A stretch of DNA of 64,000 nucleotides from Orenia marismortui DSM 5156 (lineage in GTDB: Bacteria; Bacillota; Halanaerobiia; Halobacteroidales; Halobacteroidaceae): positions 362,640 through 426,639 of the forward strand of contig NZ_KB900618.1 in the NCBI RefSeq assembly GCF_000379025.1, given 5' to 3'. Of the stretch, positions 25,383 through 34,950 are shown in pieces. Made by a program: the position numbers and the translations under genes. Under the pieces are notes generated by a model. That model saw nothing but the letters and a program-made list of their open reading frames with translations, ran no database searches and was not told the DNA's origin. The stretch's first letter is position 1; every line of letters starts with the position of its first letter.

Positions 25383-26305
25383 TATCCTGCCCCCTTAATC
25401 TCGGCTAAAATCTCTGAAGCTCCCTGTTCAACCAACTCTTTTGCTAATTTAACTCCTAATTCTTTGGCTTCACTTCTTAAACCTCTAACTTTAGCTCTAA
25501 GTAATCTACTTCCATCTACACTTGCTACCATACCATCTACTACTAGACTATCACCTTCAAGATCTGCATAAGCTCCTATTGGCACCTTGCAACTGCCTTC
25601 TAAATAACCTAAAAAAGCCCGTTCAGCTCTAATAGCATCAAAAGTATCTCTATCATTTATCTTCTTAATAACCTCCTTAATACTGTAATTATCCCTCTTA
25701 ACTTCCAAAGCTAAAGCCCCCTGTCCAACTGCAGGTAAAGATATTTCCGGATCTAAGTATTGGGTGATTTTATCCTCCCAACCCATTCTCTCTAAACCAG
25801 CAGCAGCTAAAATAATCCCATCTAAATCTTCACTAGATAACTTCTTAATCCTAGTATCAATATTTCCTCTAATCGCTACCACTTCTAAATCAGGTCGATA
25901 ATTCAACAGTTGTGCTCTTCTTCTTAAACTCCCTGTCCCAATTTTAGCTCCTTTTGCCAATTGATCTAAAGTCTGATCTTCCTTTGAGATTAAAACATCC
26001 AAGGGATTAGCTCGCTTAGGAGTAGCTACAATCTCAAACTGATCTGCTATCTGACTTGGAACATCCTTTAAACTATGTATGGCTAAATCAATATTTCCTT
26101 TCAATAAAGCTAACTCTATTTCTTTAATAAATAATCCTTTGCCACCAATATCTATTAATGCTCTGTCGGTAATTCTATCACCTTTGGTACTCATCTTCTT
26201 TAAATTAAATTGATAATCGGGGAAATTATTTTTCAATTCATCTGCTACAAGTTGGCTTTGGGCTATAGCCAATTGGCTCTTTCTAGTACCTATACTTATT
26301 TCCAA
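25382..26305 (-). CDS. hemC: Porphobilinogen deaminase (hydroxymethylbilane synthase)
   Basis: 307 residues. The dipyrromethane cofactor cysteine lies in EGSCKVPIGAYA; the N-terminal GTRKSQLAIAQS and LKDVPS motifs are typical. It polymerises four porphobilinogens into hydroxymethylbilane, the substrate of the HemD half of the next protein, to which it is translationally coupled. Confidence 0.95.
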   Translation of the reverse strand: MEISIGTRKSQLAIAQSQLVADELKNNFPDYQFNLKKMSTKGDRITDRALIDIGGKGLFIKEIELALLKGNIDLAIHSLKDVPSQIADQFEIVATPKRANPLDVLISKEDQTLDQLAKGAKIGTGSLRRRAQLLNYRPDLEVVAIRGNIDTRIKKLSSEDLDGIILAAAGLERMGWEDKITQYLDPEISLPAVGQGALALEVKRDNYSIKEVIKKINDRDTFDAIRAERAFLGYLEGSCKVPIGAYADLEGDSLVVDGMVASVDGSRLLRAKVRGLRSEAKELGVKLAKELVEQGASEILAEIKGAG

Positions 26306-26618
26306 AATCTATTCCTCCTTATTAAAATCATATCCAACTACATAAAATAAAATCTATCTTATCTATATCAGTTTCTCTGAAGTTATTAATTATTATCCTA
26401 TAAAATCATTCTATAACTTAAAGACTAATTTCTCAAATAAAATATATAAATTCATCCTTGAGAATATTAAAATCCAAGTATTGAAGCATAGTATTCTGAT
26501 CATTTTACTCTGTTTTATAGTATAAATTAATTATTTGCTATTATATTAAGCAGCCTTTAAAATATAATAATTCTTCTTTCTCACTAAAATATACTAATAT
26601 AAACCCTAGCTATTAATC
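26306..26618. other. 313-bp gene-free gap inside the tetrapyrrole cluster
   Basis: AT-rich sequence between the precorrin-2 dehydrogenase and hemC genes without an open reading frame, hairpin or repeat I can name. A promoter for hemC may lie here. Confidence 0.5.
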
Positions 26619-27272
26619 TCAATCTAAAAATAGCTTTTTAGCGATATTATCACCTAAGATAGATTTAACTTCATCTAAAGCAGCTTCTTTATCTTGAGTG
26701 AATTGTTCTATTAATCTTAAATCAGCTAAACTTCTAAAAATCTTTCTTCTTTCTTCTTTATCATCAATCTCTTTTAAGATTATAGGCCTAATTCTTTTCA
26801 ACATAGCTAAAAAAGTGCTATATTCTAAACCAAATTCCTCTTCTAAGTTTCTTCTAATCTCTTTTGATAAAGCAGGTAAACTTCCTCCAGTAGAAATAGT
26901 TAATAATAAATCTCCCCGCTTGATTATAGAAGGCAAAGTGAAAGTGGATTCTTCTAAACTATCTGCTACATTAATTAAAATATTATTTTCATCTGCTAAC
27001 TGATAAATTCTATTATTGACCCTTCTATTATCTGTTAAAGCAAAAACTAAAAATACTCCTCTTAAATCTTCATCTTTAAAATTTCTTGAATAATAAGTTA
27101 TACTATAATCATTAATCATAGCCTCTAATTCAGGTGTTAACTCAGGGCTAACTATAGTAATTTCTGATCCTGTTCTAACTAACCTTCTAATCTTTCGACA
27201 AGCGACTTGCCCCCCACCAATAACTAATACTTTCTTTCCTATTAATTTTAAATTTATCGGATAAGTATTCAT
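26619..27272 (-). CDS. Precorrin-2 dehydrogenase / sirohydrochlorin ferrochelatase-like (CysG-N, Met8)
   Basis: 217 residues. The Rossmann motif is VIGGGQVACRKIRRLV (about 16-31); the central TDNRRVNNRIYQLA and STGGSLPALSKEIRRNLE are conserved in the Met8/SirC family. It oxidises precorrin-2 to sirohydrochlorin with NAD. Whether it also chelates metal is unclear; a separate CbiX is present. It stands 28 bp after hemA. Confidence 0.92.
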   Translation of the reverse strand: MNTYPINLKLIGKKVLVIGGGQVACRKIRRLVRTGSEITIVSPELTPELEAMINDYSITYYSRNFKDEDLRGVFLVFALTDNRRVNNRIYQLADENNILINVADSLEESTFTLPSIIKRGDLLLTISTGGSLPALSKEIRRNLEEEFGLEYSTFLAMLKRIRPIILKEIDDKEERRKIFRSLADLRLIEQFTQDKEAALDEVKSILGDNIAKKLFLD

Positions 27273-27300
27273 TGCTCACCCTTCTTTGATATAATTTTAT

Positions 27301-28545
27301 TTATTCAAAAAGCTTTTGGATAATACTTAACTTCTCTTTACTATTTTCATTTTGAGCCAATTCTTTAATTTTAATAGTTGGTAAATGTAATAGCTTATTA
27401 GTTAAGCGATTAGCTAATTCTTCAACAACTAATCTTTCATCACTACTCTCTAATTTATGTAGAGCTCTGCTTAACTCTTCTTCCTTGATAGTATCAGCTC
27501 TTCTTCTCAAGTCTTTGATTAATGGAATAGCTTGCTGTTGATTTATCCACTCTTCTAAGCTAGCTATTTCATTTTTTATTATAGCCTCTACTTTCTTTAA
27601 TTCTTCTTTGCGTTTGGCTAAATTATCCTCTACCACTTCTTCTAAATCATCTATATCATAAAGATGAACCCCAGGTATTTTGGCTACTCTAGGATCAATA
27701 TCCCTAGGCAGAGCAATATCAATTAAAAATAATGGGCCTCTTTTAGTATCCATTACTTGCTTAACTAAATTATAATGTAAAACATAATGAGGAGCAGCTG
27801 TAGAAGCAATAATAATATCCACCTTATTAACCCATTCATCTAATTGATTCCATCTAACAACCTTAGCACAGAATTTGTTAGCTAACTCTTCTCCACGACT
27901 ATAAGTTCTATTAGCTACCATAACACCTGTAACTCCATTATCAACCAAAGATTTTAAAGCTAATTCACTCATCTTCCCTGCTCCTAAAATTAATACAGTT
28001 TCTCCAGATAATGAGCCAAATATCTTTTTGGTTAACTCTACAGCTACATAACTTATTGAAGTAGCACCATAACTTATCTTAGTCTCTGTTCTTACTTGCT
28101 TTGCAACTCTAAAAGCATCGGTAAATATTTTATATAAATAACTATCTATTAAACCTAAATCTCTAGATCTGTAAAATGCTCTTTTTACCTGCCCTAATAT
28201 CTGAACCTCACCTATTACTAAAGAATCAATTCCACTAGCTACTCTATACAGGTGTGTTATTGCTTCTATTTCATTATAAATATATATATAGTTCTTTAAA
28301 GTCTCTACACTCAAATTAGAAATCAAATTAAATATTTCAAAAGCTATCTTATTATCTGCTGAATTTTCAACTTCAAGATAAAGTTCTGTTCTATTACAGG
28401 TAGATAGCACTATTGCCCCTTCTACCTTGGGACTAAGTTTTATTCTTTCTAGAATTTCTTGCTGTTGCTTCTTAGTTAAAGATAACTTCTCTCTAAGCTC
28501 CAAAGGAGCAGTTCTATAATTCAAGCCAATAACTATTAAGTCCAC
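27301..28545 (-). CDS. hemA: Glutamyl-tRNA reductase
   Basis: 414 residues from the GTG chosen here; the ATG at 28563 overlaps the GGGAGG ribosome site. The nucleophilic cysteine lies in LSTCNRTELY, followed by GEVQILGQVKRA, the NADPH fold VLILGAGKMSELA and the C-terminal dimerisation helix. It reduces Glu-tRNA to glutamate-1-semialdehyde, the first and usually controlled step of tetrapyrrole synthesis, and heads the operon. Confidence 0.95.
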   Translation of the reverse strand: MDLIVIGLNYRTAPLELREKLSLTKKQQQEILERIKLSPKVEGAIVLSTCNRTELYLEVENSADNKIAFEIFNLISNLSVETLKNYIYIYNEIEAITHLYRVASGIDSLVIGEVQILGQVKRAFYRSRDLGLIDSYLYKIFTDAFRVAKQVRTETKISYGATSISYVAVELTKKIFGSLSGETVLILGAGKMSELALKSLVDNGVTGVMVANRTYSRGEELANKFCAKVVRWNQLDEWVNKVDIIIASTAAPHYVLHYNLVKQVMDTKRGPLFLIDIALPRDIDPRVAKIPGVHLYDIDDLEEVVEDNLAKRKEELKKVEAIIKNEIASLEEWINQQQAIPLIKDLRRRADTIKEEELSRALHKLESSDERLVVEELANRLTNKLLHLPTIKIKELAQNENSKEKLSIIQKLFE

Positions 28546-28711
28546 AACACTTCCTCCCACCATTAAAGCATTGTTAATAATTTTATCAATTTAAGATGCT
28601 CTAATTACTAAATAAATATTCTGCTTATTTAAAAATACTAATAACTTTCTTATTCTTGAATAATTTATAAAATCCTTGATTATTATATAATTATTCATCA
28701 AATTTATTCTT

Positions 28712-28761
28712 AATATCATAAAAACCTCTAATGTTTAAACATTAGAGGTTTTTATGATATT
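28712..28761 (-). terminator. 50-bp perfect palindrome, terminator after ptsH
   Basis: 25-bp arms without loop, core ACCTCTAATGTTT. T-rich tails flank both strands. It lies 20 bp past the HPr stop at 28782. Confidence 0.88.
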
Positions 28762-28781
28762 GCCTATTTAAAAGCTATTAA

Positions 28782-29045
28782 TTATTCTCCAAAGCCACTT
28801 TCAATTAATTCTACTATAGCATCTACTGCAGCTTGTTCATCACTACCATCAGCCTTGATTGTAACTTCTGAGCTCTTACTAATTCCTAAACTCATAATCC
28901 CCATAATACTTTTAGCATTAACTTCTTGACCATCTTTAATAATATTTACATCAGATTCAAATTTACTAGCATTTTGTACAATCATTGAAGCTGGTCTTGC
29001 ATGAATACCAGTTTCATTTTTAATAACAACAGACTTTTCTACCAT
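28782..29045 (-). CDS. ptsH: Phosphocarrier protein HPr
   Basis: 87 residues. His15 in GIHARPAS takes the phosphate from enzyme I and passes it to EIIA. Ser46 in KSIMG is the HPr kinase site, so CcpA-type carbon control through HPr-Ser-P is possible. Placed behind an EIIA gene; enzyme I is not in this window. Confidence 0.95.
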   Translation of the reverse strand: MVEKSVVIKNETGIHARPASMIVQNASKFESDVNIIKDGQEVNAKSIMGIMSLGISKSSEVTIKADGSDEQAAVDAIVELIESGFGE

Positions 29046-29096
29046 AATTAACCCTCCTATGTATTAACTATTATTAATTAAATTTTCAAACATACC

Positions 29097-29138
29097 ATAC
29101 TGCCTGGATAGGTTAAAATAGACCTATTCAAGCAGTAT
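29097..29138 (-). terminator. Imperfect hairpin between EIIA and HPr genes
   Basis: Arms of 17 bases (29097-29113 and 29122-29138) with two mismatches, directly behind the EIIA stop at 29144. The T-tract on the minus strand is weak, so partial read-through into ptsH is likely. Confidence 0.55.
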
Positions 29139-29143
29139 CTTAT

Positions 29144-29629
29144 TTACTTAACCTCTACTGATAAAATCTTATCTTCTCCTGAAGTAACATTTTGATTATC
29201 TAATATTTTTAATTCTTTAATATCATCCATATTAGTAATAAGAACTGGAGTAATAGTTGAAGTTGCATTTTCTTTAATATAATCCAAATCAACTTTAATA
29301 ATTTCATCTCCAACCTTTACTTTATCTCCTTCTTCAGCTAATTTCTCAAACCCTTCACCCTGAAGTTCTACAGTATTGATACCAATATGAATTAAAATTT
29401 CAGCACCTTCTTTAGTTTCGATACCTACAGCATGTTTAGTAGGAAATATCTGTTTAATCACTCCATCTACTGGAGATACTAAAACTCCCTCAGTTGGTTC
29501 TATAGCTAATCCATCTCCAACCATTTTCTGAGAAAATACTTCATCTGGAACCTCAGCCAATTTAACTACCTTTCCAGTTAATGGGGCTGCTAATTCAACA
29601 CTTTTTTTCTTTTTAAAAATACCAAACAT
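29144..29629 (-). CDS. crr: Free-standing PTS EIIA, glucose family (first copy)
   Basis: 161 residues from the ATG behind AAGGAGTG. Active-site region VGIETKEGAEILIHIGINTVEL with the phosphorylated histidine and its partner in FPTKHAVG. It carries phosphate from HPr to the EIIB domain of the EIICB at 31.5-33 kb. About three-quarters identical to the second copy at 30.9 kb by eye. Both begin MFGLFKK/MFGIFKK. Confidence 0.92.
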   Translation of the reverse strand: MFGIFKKKKSVELAAPLTGKVVKLAEVPDEVFSQKMVGDGLAIEPTEGVLVSPVDGVIKQIFPTKHAVGIETKEGAEILIHIGINTVELQGEGFEKLAEEGDKVKVGDEIIKVDLDYIKENATSTITPVLITNMDDIKELKILDNQNVTSGEDKILSVEVK

Positions 29630-29710
29630 TGAAAACACTCCTTTTTATATACTTATAAGCTTATTTTACCTTAGAATTAAATAATATATTATTTAATTCT
29701 AATATTAAAA

Positions 29711-30586
29711 TTATATTAAATTCTTTTTTAGTCTTTCCAAATGCATAGCTAAATAACCCTTTTCATCTTCAGGTACTTTTAATTCTAGTTCTTCATAAAT
29801 CATCAAAGATAATTTATCTGCCACCTGATAAGAAAAATTCAAATCATTCTTTATTTTTTCTAATAGAGGGTTCTGATTAGTTTTATTCTCTTCTATTCTT
29901 TCTAAAGCAAATCTTAAGTGAGTAACAAGTCGAGCGTAATTTAAACTCTCACTAGTCAATTCAATATCTAACTCTTTTTCAATAACATTAATCATCTTTT
30001 TAATCAATGAAGTATATTTAACTGCTCTAGACCTACCCCTATTACTTCTTGCTCCATGTATATGAAAAGTAATAAATCCAACCTCACTTTCAGGTATTGG
30101 AACTCCTGAACGTTCTTCAATCATCTTAGCTGCTCTCTTAGCTAAATTATATTCTTTATAATATAAAGTTTTGGTTTCTGGTAAAAAAGGATTGACAATA
30201 TCCATTCCTTCTTTAATACGCTTTAAAGCAAAAGCAATATGATCAGCCAAAGCTATATGAATATGTTTATCCAACTCCTCATTTAACTCATTACTTACCA
30301 TAGCTATTATCTCTGTGGTCAAACCAATTATCTCTTCATTAACATTTTCTACTAACTGTTGATACTGCTCTTTCTTTTCTTCATTAACAGGAATAAATTC
30401 TTTCTCTATATTACATTTATCAGAAGATAGAATATCTCCTTGGTTTTTAGCAAATCCTAAGCCTTTTCCCAACAGAATAACTTCATTAGTTTGATTATAA
30501 TTATTTTTTTTGATTGCCAATACAACATTATTATTAAAAACTTTCTTTATCTCATAAATTTGATTAGAACCTTCTTTTAAAGTCAC
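29711..30586 (-). CDS. glcT: BglG/LicT-family transcriptional antiterminator, GlcT-like
   Basis: 291 residues. RNA-binding CAT domain at 1-55 (YEIKKVFNNNVVLA, KGLGFAKNQGD), then PRD1 (about 66-170, IALADHIAFALKRI) and PRD2 (about 171-291, FITFHIHGARSN and LVTHLRFALERI), with the phosphorylatable histidines. When dephosphorylated it binds a RAT hairpin and stops terminator formation. The RAT visible at 33421-33453 before ptsG makes that gene its probable target. GTG start behind GGGGGAAG. Confidence 0.9.
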   Translation of the reverse strand: MTLKEGSNQIYEIKKVFNNNVVLAIKKNNYNQTNEVILLGKGLGFAKNQGDILSSDKCNIEKEFIPVNEEKKEQYQQLVENVNEEIIGLTTEIIAMVSNELNEELDKHIHIALADHIAFALKRIKEGMDIVNPFLPETKTLYYKEYNLAKRAAKMIEERSGVPIPESEVGFITFHIHGARSNRGRSRAVKYTSLIKKMINVIEKELDIELTSESLNYARLVTHLRFALERIEENKTNQNPLLEKIKNDLNFSYQVADKLSLMIYEELELKVPEDEKGYLAMHLERLKKNLI

Positions 30587-30947
30587 TATTTAACTTCCCC
30601 CTATTTAATAGGAATCTGAGATAACAAAATTAATTTGTTATTTCAGAGATAAACATTATAAAACTTTATTATAAATATATGTAGATTTTTCAAAAATCAT
30701 ATTAAATTTATTATTACACTAGAAGAATAAATTTATAACTTAATCAGAAAAAGATATAACTTCCCGACAGATATTATAAAAATATAGAGATTTATATCTC
30801 TTTCTAAAAAATACTTATTCACAAACAGCTATACTTATAATACAAAAATAGCATAAAATAAATTTATAAATCTAATAACATTGTATATTCTTAACTAAAA
30901 GTTGTCAAACTATCATTTATAAAATGAATTTAAACAAAATATTTTTA
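30587..30947. other. 361-bp gap with a 13-bp inverted repeat
   Basis: CTGAGATAACAAA (30616-30628) and TTTGTTATTTCAG (30634-30646) form a stem just upstream of the antiterminator gene. There is no T-run, so I do not call it a terminator. The rest is AT-rich and unassigned. Confidence 0.5.
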
Positions 30948-31430
30948 TTATAACTTAACTTTTAATAATTCATTTTCCCCTAATTTAACTTCCCCATCAC
31001 TAAGTCTGTCAATCCCTTTTATATCATCCATATTAGTAATCAAAATAGGAGTAATAATTGAAGTTGCATTTTCTTCAATATAATCTAAATCAAATTTAAT
31101 CAATTTATCGCCAACTTTTACTTTACTACCTACTTCCGCTAATTTTTCAAAACCTTCTCCACTTAATTCCACAGTATTAATACCTATATGCATTAAGATT
31201 TCAACACCTTCATCAGTTTCAATACCTACAGCATGCTTGGTTGGAAAAATTTGTTTAATAGTTCCCTTTACAGGAGATACTAAAACACCATCAGTTGGTT
31301 CTATAGCTACTCCATCTCCAACCATCTTATTAGAAAAAACTTCATCTGGTACTTTACTTAAATCTAAAACCTTCCCAGTTAATGGAGAAGTTAAAGTAAC
31401 AGCTTTATCTTTTTTGAAGAGTCCAAACAT
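30948..31430 (-). CDS. Free-standing PTS EIIA, glucose family (second copy)
   Basis: 160 residues, same family and same active histidines (FPTKHAVG, EILMHIGINTVEL) as the copy at 29.1 kb. Two near-identical EIIA genes flanking the antiterminator look like a local duplication. This one follows ptsG but is separated from it by a terminator, so it should have its own expression. ATG behind AAAGGAGTG. Confidence 0.9.
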   Translation of the reverse strand: MFGLFKKDKAVTLTSPLTGKVLDLSKVPDEVFSNKMVGDGVAIEPTDGVLVSPVKGTIKQIFPTKHAVGIETDEGVEILMHIGINTVELSGEGFEKLAEVGSKVKVGDKLIKFDLDYIEENATSIITPILITNMDDIKGIDRLSDGEVKLGENELLKVKL

Positions 31431-31490
31431 ATATAACACTCCTTTTTATTTTAAAGTTTACATTATTAAACAGATTAAATTTAAAATAAT

Positions 31491-31523
31491 AAGAAGCTAT
31501 TGGTCTTAGACCAATAACTTCTT
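31491..31523 (-). terminator. Terminator after ptsG
   Basis: AAGAAGCTATTGGTC and GACCAATAACTTCTT face each other over TTA, followed by TATTATTTTAAATTT on the minus strand, 24 bp past the ptsG stop. Confidence 0.8.
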
Positions 31524-31546
31524 AAATAAAAATCAAAGCATCAATT

Positions 31547-33007
31547 TTAAAGTAACTTTTTAATTTGATCCTTGATTCCTTCAGATTTTGGACCAAAGAT
31601 AGCTTGAACTGCACCGCCACCTGGTTTCATAACACCAGAAGCACCTAGTTCTTTTAATCTATTATCATCAACTTTAGAAGGATCAACAGTTGATACTCTT
31701 AAACGAGTAATACATGCATCAATTTCTTCAACATTTTCCGCTCCACCTAAAGCTTCTAAAATAGCTTCAGCTCTTGAATCTGCTTCTAGCTCTTCAGTTT
31801 CAGTTTCTTCATCTCCTCTACCTGGTGTAGCTAAGTCCCATTTTCTAATAGCAAAACGGAATCCAAAGTAGTAAATAACTGCGAAAACTAATCCAACTAG
31901 AATAGCTATCCACCATGGTGTCATTCCTGGTAATACACCAAAGGAAATAAAGTCAATAAGTCCACCAGAGAAAGTCATACCAATTCTAACACCTAGCATA
32001 TTCATTAACATAAATGAAAATCCTGCAAATATTACATGAATACCATATAATATTGGTGCCACAAATAAGAATGAAAATTCAATTGGTTCTGTAATACCTG
32101 TTAAGAAAGATGTTAACGCTGCTGAGAATAAAATACCTCCAACAACTTTTCTTCTAGAAGGTTTAGCTTCATGATACATTGCTAATGCTGCAGCTGGTAA
32201 TCCAAACATCATGAATGGGAACTTACCAGTCATAAATTTACCTGCACCTTGATAAGTGTCTGAACTAAAGTTAGCAACACCATCTTTTAACATAGCAAAC
32301 CAAATTGCTTGGTCTCCTCTTACAACTTCTCCTGCTTTATTCACATATTCACCAAATTCAAACCAGAATGGTGAATAGAAAATATGATGTAATCCAAATG
32401 GAATTAATGCTCTTTCGATAACTCCAAAAATGAATGTTGAAACATTTGTATTAGTTTCATTTGCTAAATGAGATAATTGGAATAAACCTTCTTGAATTGG
32501 ACTCCAAATAGTTGGTAAAATTAATCCTACTACAAAAGAAACTGCTGCTGTTGCAATAGGAACGAATCTTTTACCTGCAAAGAAACCCAAAAAGTCTGGC
32601 AATTCAATATCAAAGAACTTATTGTACATAATTGCTGCGATTATACCAGCAATAAGACCTCCAAATACCCCTGTTTGCATTGTAGGAATACCTACTACAT
32701 TTGCAAAACCTGGATTATTAGCTACCATTTCTGGAGTTACTCCAGCAACAATACCCATAGTTTTATTAAGTATCAAGAAAGAAACAACAGCTGCTAATGC
32801 TGCAACACCATCACCACCAGCAAGTCCAATAGCAGAACCTACTGCAAATAATAATGCTAAGTTACTAAAAATTACTCCACCTGCATCAGACATCAATGGA
32901 ATACCTAAACTTGTACCAAATGCCAATAACAATCCAGCTGCTGGCAAGATTGCCACAGGTGTCATTAAAGCCTTACCGATTTTTTGCAATTGTTTGAATG
33001 CTTTCAT
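31547..33007 (-). CDS. ptsG: Glucose-specific PTS enzyme EIICB
   Basis: 486 residues. The membrane EIIC part (about 1-390) has ten or so segments with [34 protein letters not shown] and [13 protein letters not shown]. The glucose-type insert [13 protein letters not shown] favours glucose over N-acetylglucosamine. The C-terminal EIIB (about 410-486) has the phosphocysteine in [13 protein letters not shown] is supplied by separate genes. Its leader has a RAT/terminator pair, so transcription should be released by the GlcT-like protein when glucose is present. Confidence 0.93.
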   Translation of the reverse strand: MKAFKQLQKIGKALMTPVAILPAAGLLLAFGTSLGIPLMSDAGGVIFSNLALLFAVGSAIGLAGGDGVAALAAVVSFLILNKTMGIVAGVTPEMVANNPGFANVVGIPTMQTGVFGGLIAGIIAAIMYNKFFDIELPDFLGFFAGKRFVPIATAAVSFVVGLILPTIWSPIQEGLFQLSHLANETNTNVSTFIFGVIERALIPFGLHHIFYSPFWFEFGEYVNKAGEVVRGDQAIWFAMLKDGVANFSSDTYQGAGKFMTGKFPFMMFGLPAAALAMYHEAKPSRRKVVGGILFSAALTSFLTGITEPIEFSFLFVAPILYGIHVIFAGFSFMLMNMLGVRIGMTFSGGLIDFISFGVLPGMTPWWIAILVGLVFAVIYYFGFRFAIRKWDLATPGRGDEETETEELEADSRAEAILEALGGAENVEEIDACITRLRVSTVDPSKVDDNRLKELGASGVMKPGGGAVQAIFGPKSEGIKDQIKKLL

Positions 33008-33353
33008 TCTTAAGAATCCCCCTTTTGTTGTTTAAAAATTAATTAAAATCATTTATAATATAAATGATTTTTAAACCTAACAAAGGATTCTTATTAAACT
33101 TATTTTCTTATGCCTTTTTAGATCATACTAAATAATGAGAAAAACTAATAATTCATGTTAGCTAACACTTTAGTCTTATAAGATAATATTTAATTAAATT
33201 TGCTCCTTCTAGCTTGATTTTTAAAACCAAACAATCAACTTATTCATTTTATATAATGTGTTAATTTCACATCTTTAATTATAATTTGTTGGTTTTAATT
33301 CAAAAATACTACATTGCAATGTGTATTATTTGTTATTAAATCTTAAAATAAAC

Positions 33354-33453
33354 AAAAAAGCTAGAAAGAAATATAAATTTCTATTATACAAAAAATAGTA
33401 TAGAAACCCACATTTCTTCCTAGCTAATGCCTGCTAATGTCAGTTACACGCTA
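33354..33453 (-). promoter_or_regulatory. RAT antiterminator overlapping a terminator in the ptsG leader
   Basis: On the minus strand GTGTAACTGACATTAGCAGG (33431-33450), within a stem TAGCGTG...TAGCTA (33421-33453), follows the BglG/LicT/GlcT RAT pattern. Its 3' arm overlaps the AGCTAGGAAGAAAT arm of a long terminator whose other arm, ATTTCTTTCTAGCT, is followed by six T (33354-33425). The two folds exclude each other. Confidence 0.85.
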
Positions 33454-33479
33454 GATTGTATTATCTTCGGTTCAATTAA

Positions 33480-33508
33480 ATTATATACTTTTATATATAA
33501 GTTGTCAA
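33480..33508 (-). promoter_or_regulatory. Sigma-A promoter of ptsG
   Basis: TTGACA (33503-33508), 17 bases, TATAAT (33480-33485) on the minus strand, about 20 bp before the RAT. The untranslated leader to the ptsG ATG is about 465 bases; the 340 bases after the terminator are unexplained. Confidence 0.85.
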
Positions 33509-33579
33509 TTATTTTTTGAAATTTGTATAATATATGCTTATTCTATTATTAATTCAAACTATAATAAACTATAATATTG

Positions 33580-33622
33580 ATTATAAATAAGTAAGCGCAT
33601 TATGCGCTTACTTATTTATAAT
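33580..33622. terminator. Terminator overlapping the spoVT stop codon
   Basis: 21-bp exact arms with a single-base loop and a GTAAGCGCAT core. The spoVT stop at 33616-33618 lies inside the right arm. Confidence 0.85.
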
Positions 33623-34155
33623 CCTAATTTTTTACTAATAACTTTAGCTGTGATTTCACTAACTTTAGTTTCAAAATCACCTAGTTTTTTATCTTTTGAT
33701 GATAAAATAACAGCACCTAAAATATCACCTTGCTTAATAATTGGTGAAATAAGTACTGACCCTAATTTATCATCTTTGCTTCTAAAATTCGTACAAATAT
33801 CTTCATCTTTAGCTTCTTCTATAATTATAGACTTTCTAGACTTCATAGCTTCTTTAACCTTATTACCTACAATTTTATCAGTATACTCATTAAAATGTGA
33901 TGAGCTATCTATAATTCTATCTGTATCTGATATCATAACATTACAGTTGGTTGTTTCTACCAAAGTATCTATATATCCTTCTAAATTTCTTAATTCTCTT
34001 ACTGGACTATACTTCTTTAATATAACTGTATCATTCTGATCAACATAAATCTCTAAGGTGTTCCCATTATCAATCTTCATTTCAGTTCTAATTTCTTTTG
34101 GGATTACTACTCTACCTAAATTATCGATTTTACGGACTATTCCTGTTGCTCTCAT
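33616..34155 (-). CDS. spoVT: Stage V sporulation protein T
   Basis: 179 residues. N-terminal AbrB-type swapped-hairpin DNA-binding domain (RATGIVRKIDNLGRVVIPKE) and a C-terminal GAF-like domain (about 55-178, EAKDEDICTNFRSKDDKLGSVL and SPIIKQGDILGAVI). SpoVT adjusts sigma-G-dependent forespore genes, including spore protein genes like those at 19.6 kb. ATG behind GGAGGTG. Confidence 0.95.
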   Translation of the reverse strand: MRATGIVRKIDNLGRVVIPKEIRTEMKIDNGNTLEIYVDQNDTVILKKYSPVRELRNLEGYIDTLVETTNCNVMISDTDRIIDSSSHFNEYTDKIVGNKVKEAMKSRKSIIIEEAKDEDICTNFRSKDDKLGSVLISPIIKQGDILGAVILSSKDKKLGDFETKVSEITAKVISKKLGL

Positions 34156-34784
34156 TGGTATTACACCTCCTAGTGTTTTATCATACTATTAGTATATTGC
34201 TCTTATTTCAATAATATGCTAATCATGATATATTTATTAAAAGACACCAAACTTAATCAAACAAAGCAGCTAATAAATTTAATATACTATATCACAGTAT
34301 AAAACTGCCAATAAGTAAATTTCATAAAGAAAATCAGATATATAATTTCAAACAATTTATTGTAGCCATTAATAGAAACTATGATATCTATAAAGAAAAA
34401 TATGAAATTTACTCAAGTTATAATAGTTAAGGATTAATAGTTTTTAGGCTAATAAATTATTATTCCCCTAATTCTTATCTGTACTAAGTCTTAAATTTCT
34501 ATAGTCTTACTAATTTAATAAAGTTATTTTTACTTTGCTAGATCTCCTCCTTTAATTATTACCGCTTTGAATTCAGTAATAATAGATTGAACTCAAATTA
34601 TTATTAATTTTTCTAAACTTTAATTTATTACTTTATTTATATAATCTCCTTATTGACTAATCTTATTCAAAATTAACTTAATTATTCAATTCTATTTTAA
34701 ATACAGGTAAGCATTGCTAGTATTTTATAGAACAAAATAAAGAATAATAAATAATAATTACTTTTTAAGGAGCTGATATAAATA
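34156..34784. other. 629-bp gene-free region
   Basis: Very AT-rich, with no reading frame, repeat or strong hairpin that I can support. It should contain the spoVT promoter on one side and that of the small gene at 34785 on the other. Confidence 0.5.
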
Positions 34785-34895
34785 ATGAAAAATAACAGTA
34801 ATAATAATTTAATTCATGAACTTATTCAACAAAAAATAAATACACAGGAATATATTAGAGCATTATTTGATCAGCTAAAAAATATTAATGAATAA
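34785..34895 (+). CDS. Hypothetical 36-residue protein
   Basis: ATG behind AAGGAG; the product starts MKNNSNNNLIHELIQQ and is predicted helical, polar and soluble. A hairpin terminator follows within 25 bp. It looks like a real small gene because of start signal plus terminator, but I recognise no family. Confidence 0.5.
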   Translation: MKNNSNNNLIHELIQQKINTQEYIRALFDQLKNINE

Positions 34896-34916
34896 CTTTT
34901 ATCATTATCAAAGTAT

Positions 34917-34942
34917 AAGAAGCCCTTTTTAGGGGGCTTCTT
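34917..34942. terminator. Bidirectional terminator
   Basis: AAGAAGCCC and GGGCTTCTT arms around CTTTTTAGG, between the 36-residue gene (plus) and the gene ending at 34951 (minus). Confidence 0.75.
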
Positions 34943-34950
34943 AATAAAAA

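Noticed and set aside
32622-33035. 137-codon plus-strand frame
   Set aside because: Antisense shadow of ptsG; the composition follows the opposite strand.
33602-34039. 145-codon plus-strand frame
   Set aside because: Antisense shadow of spoVT, no ribosome site, no family resemblance.
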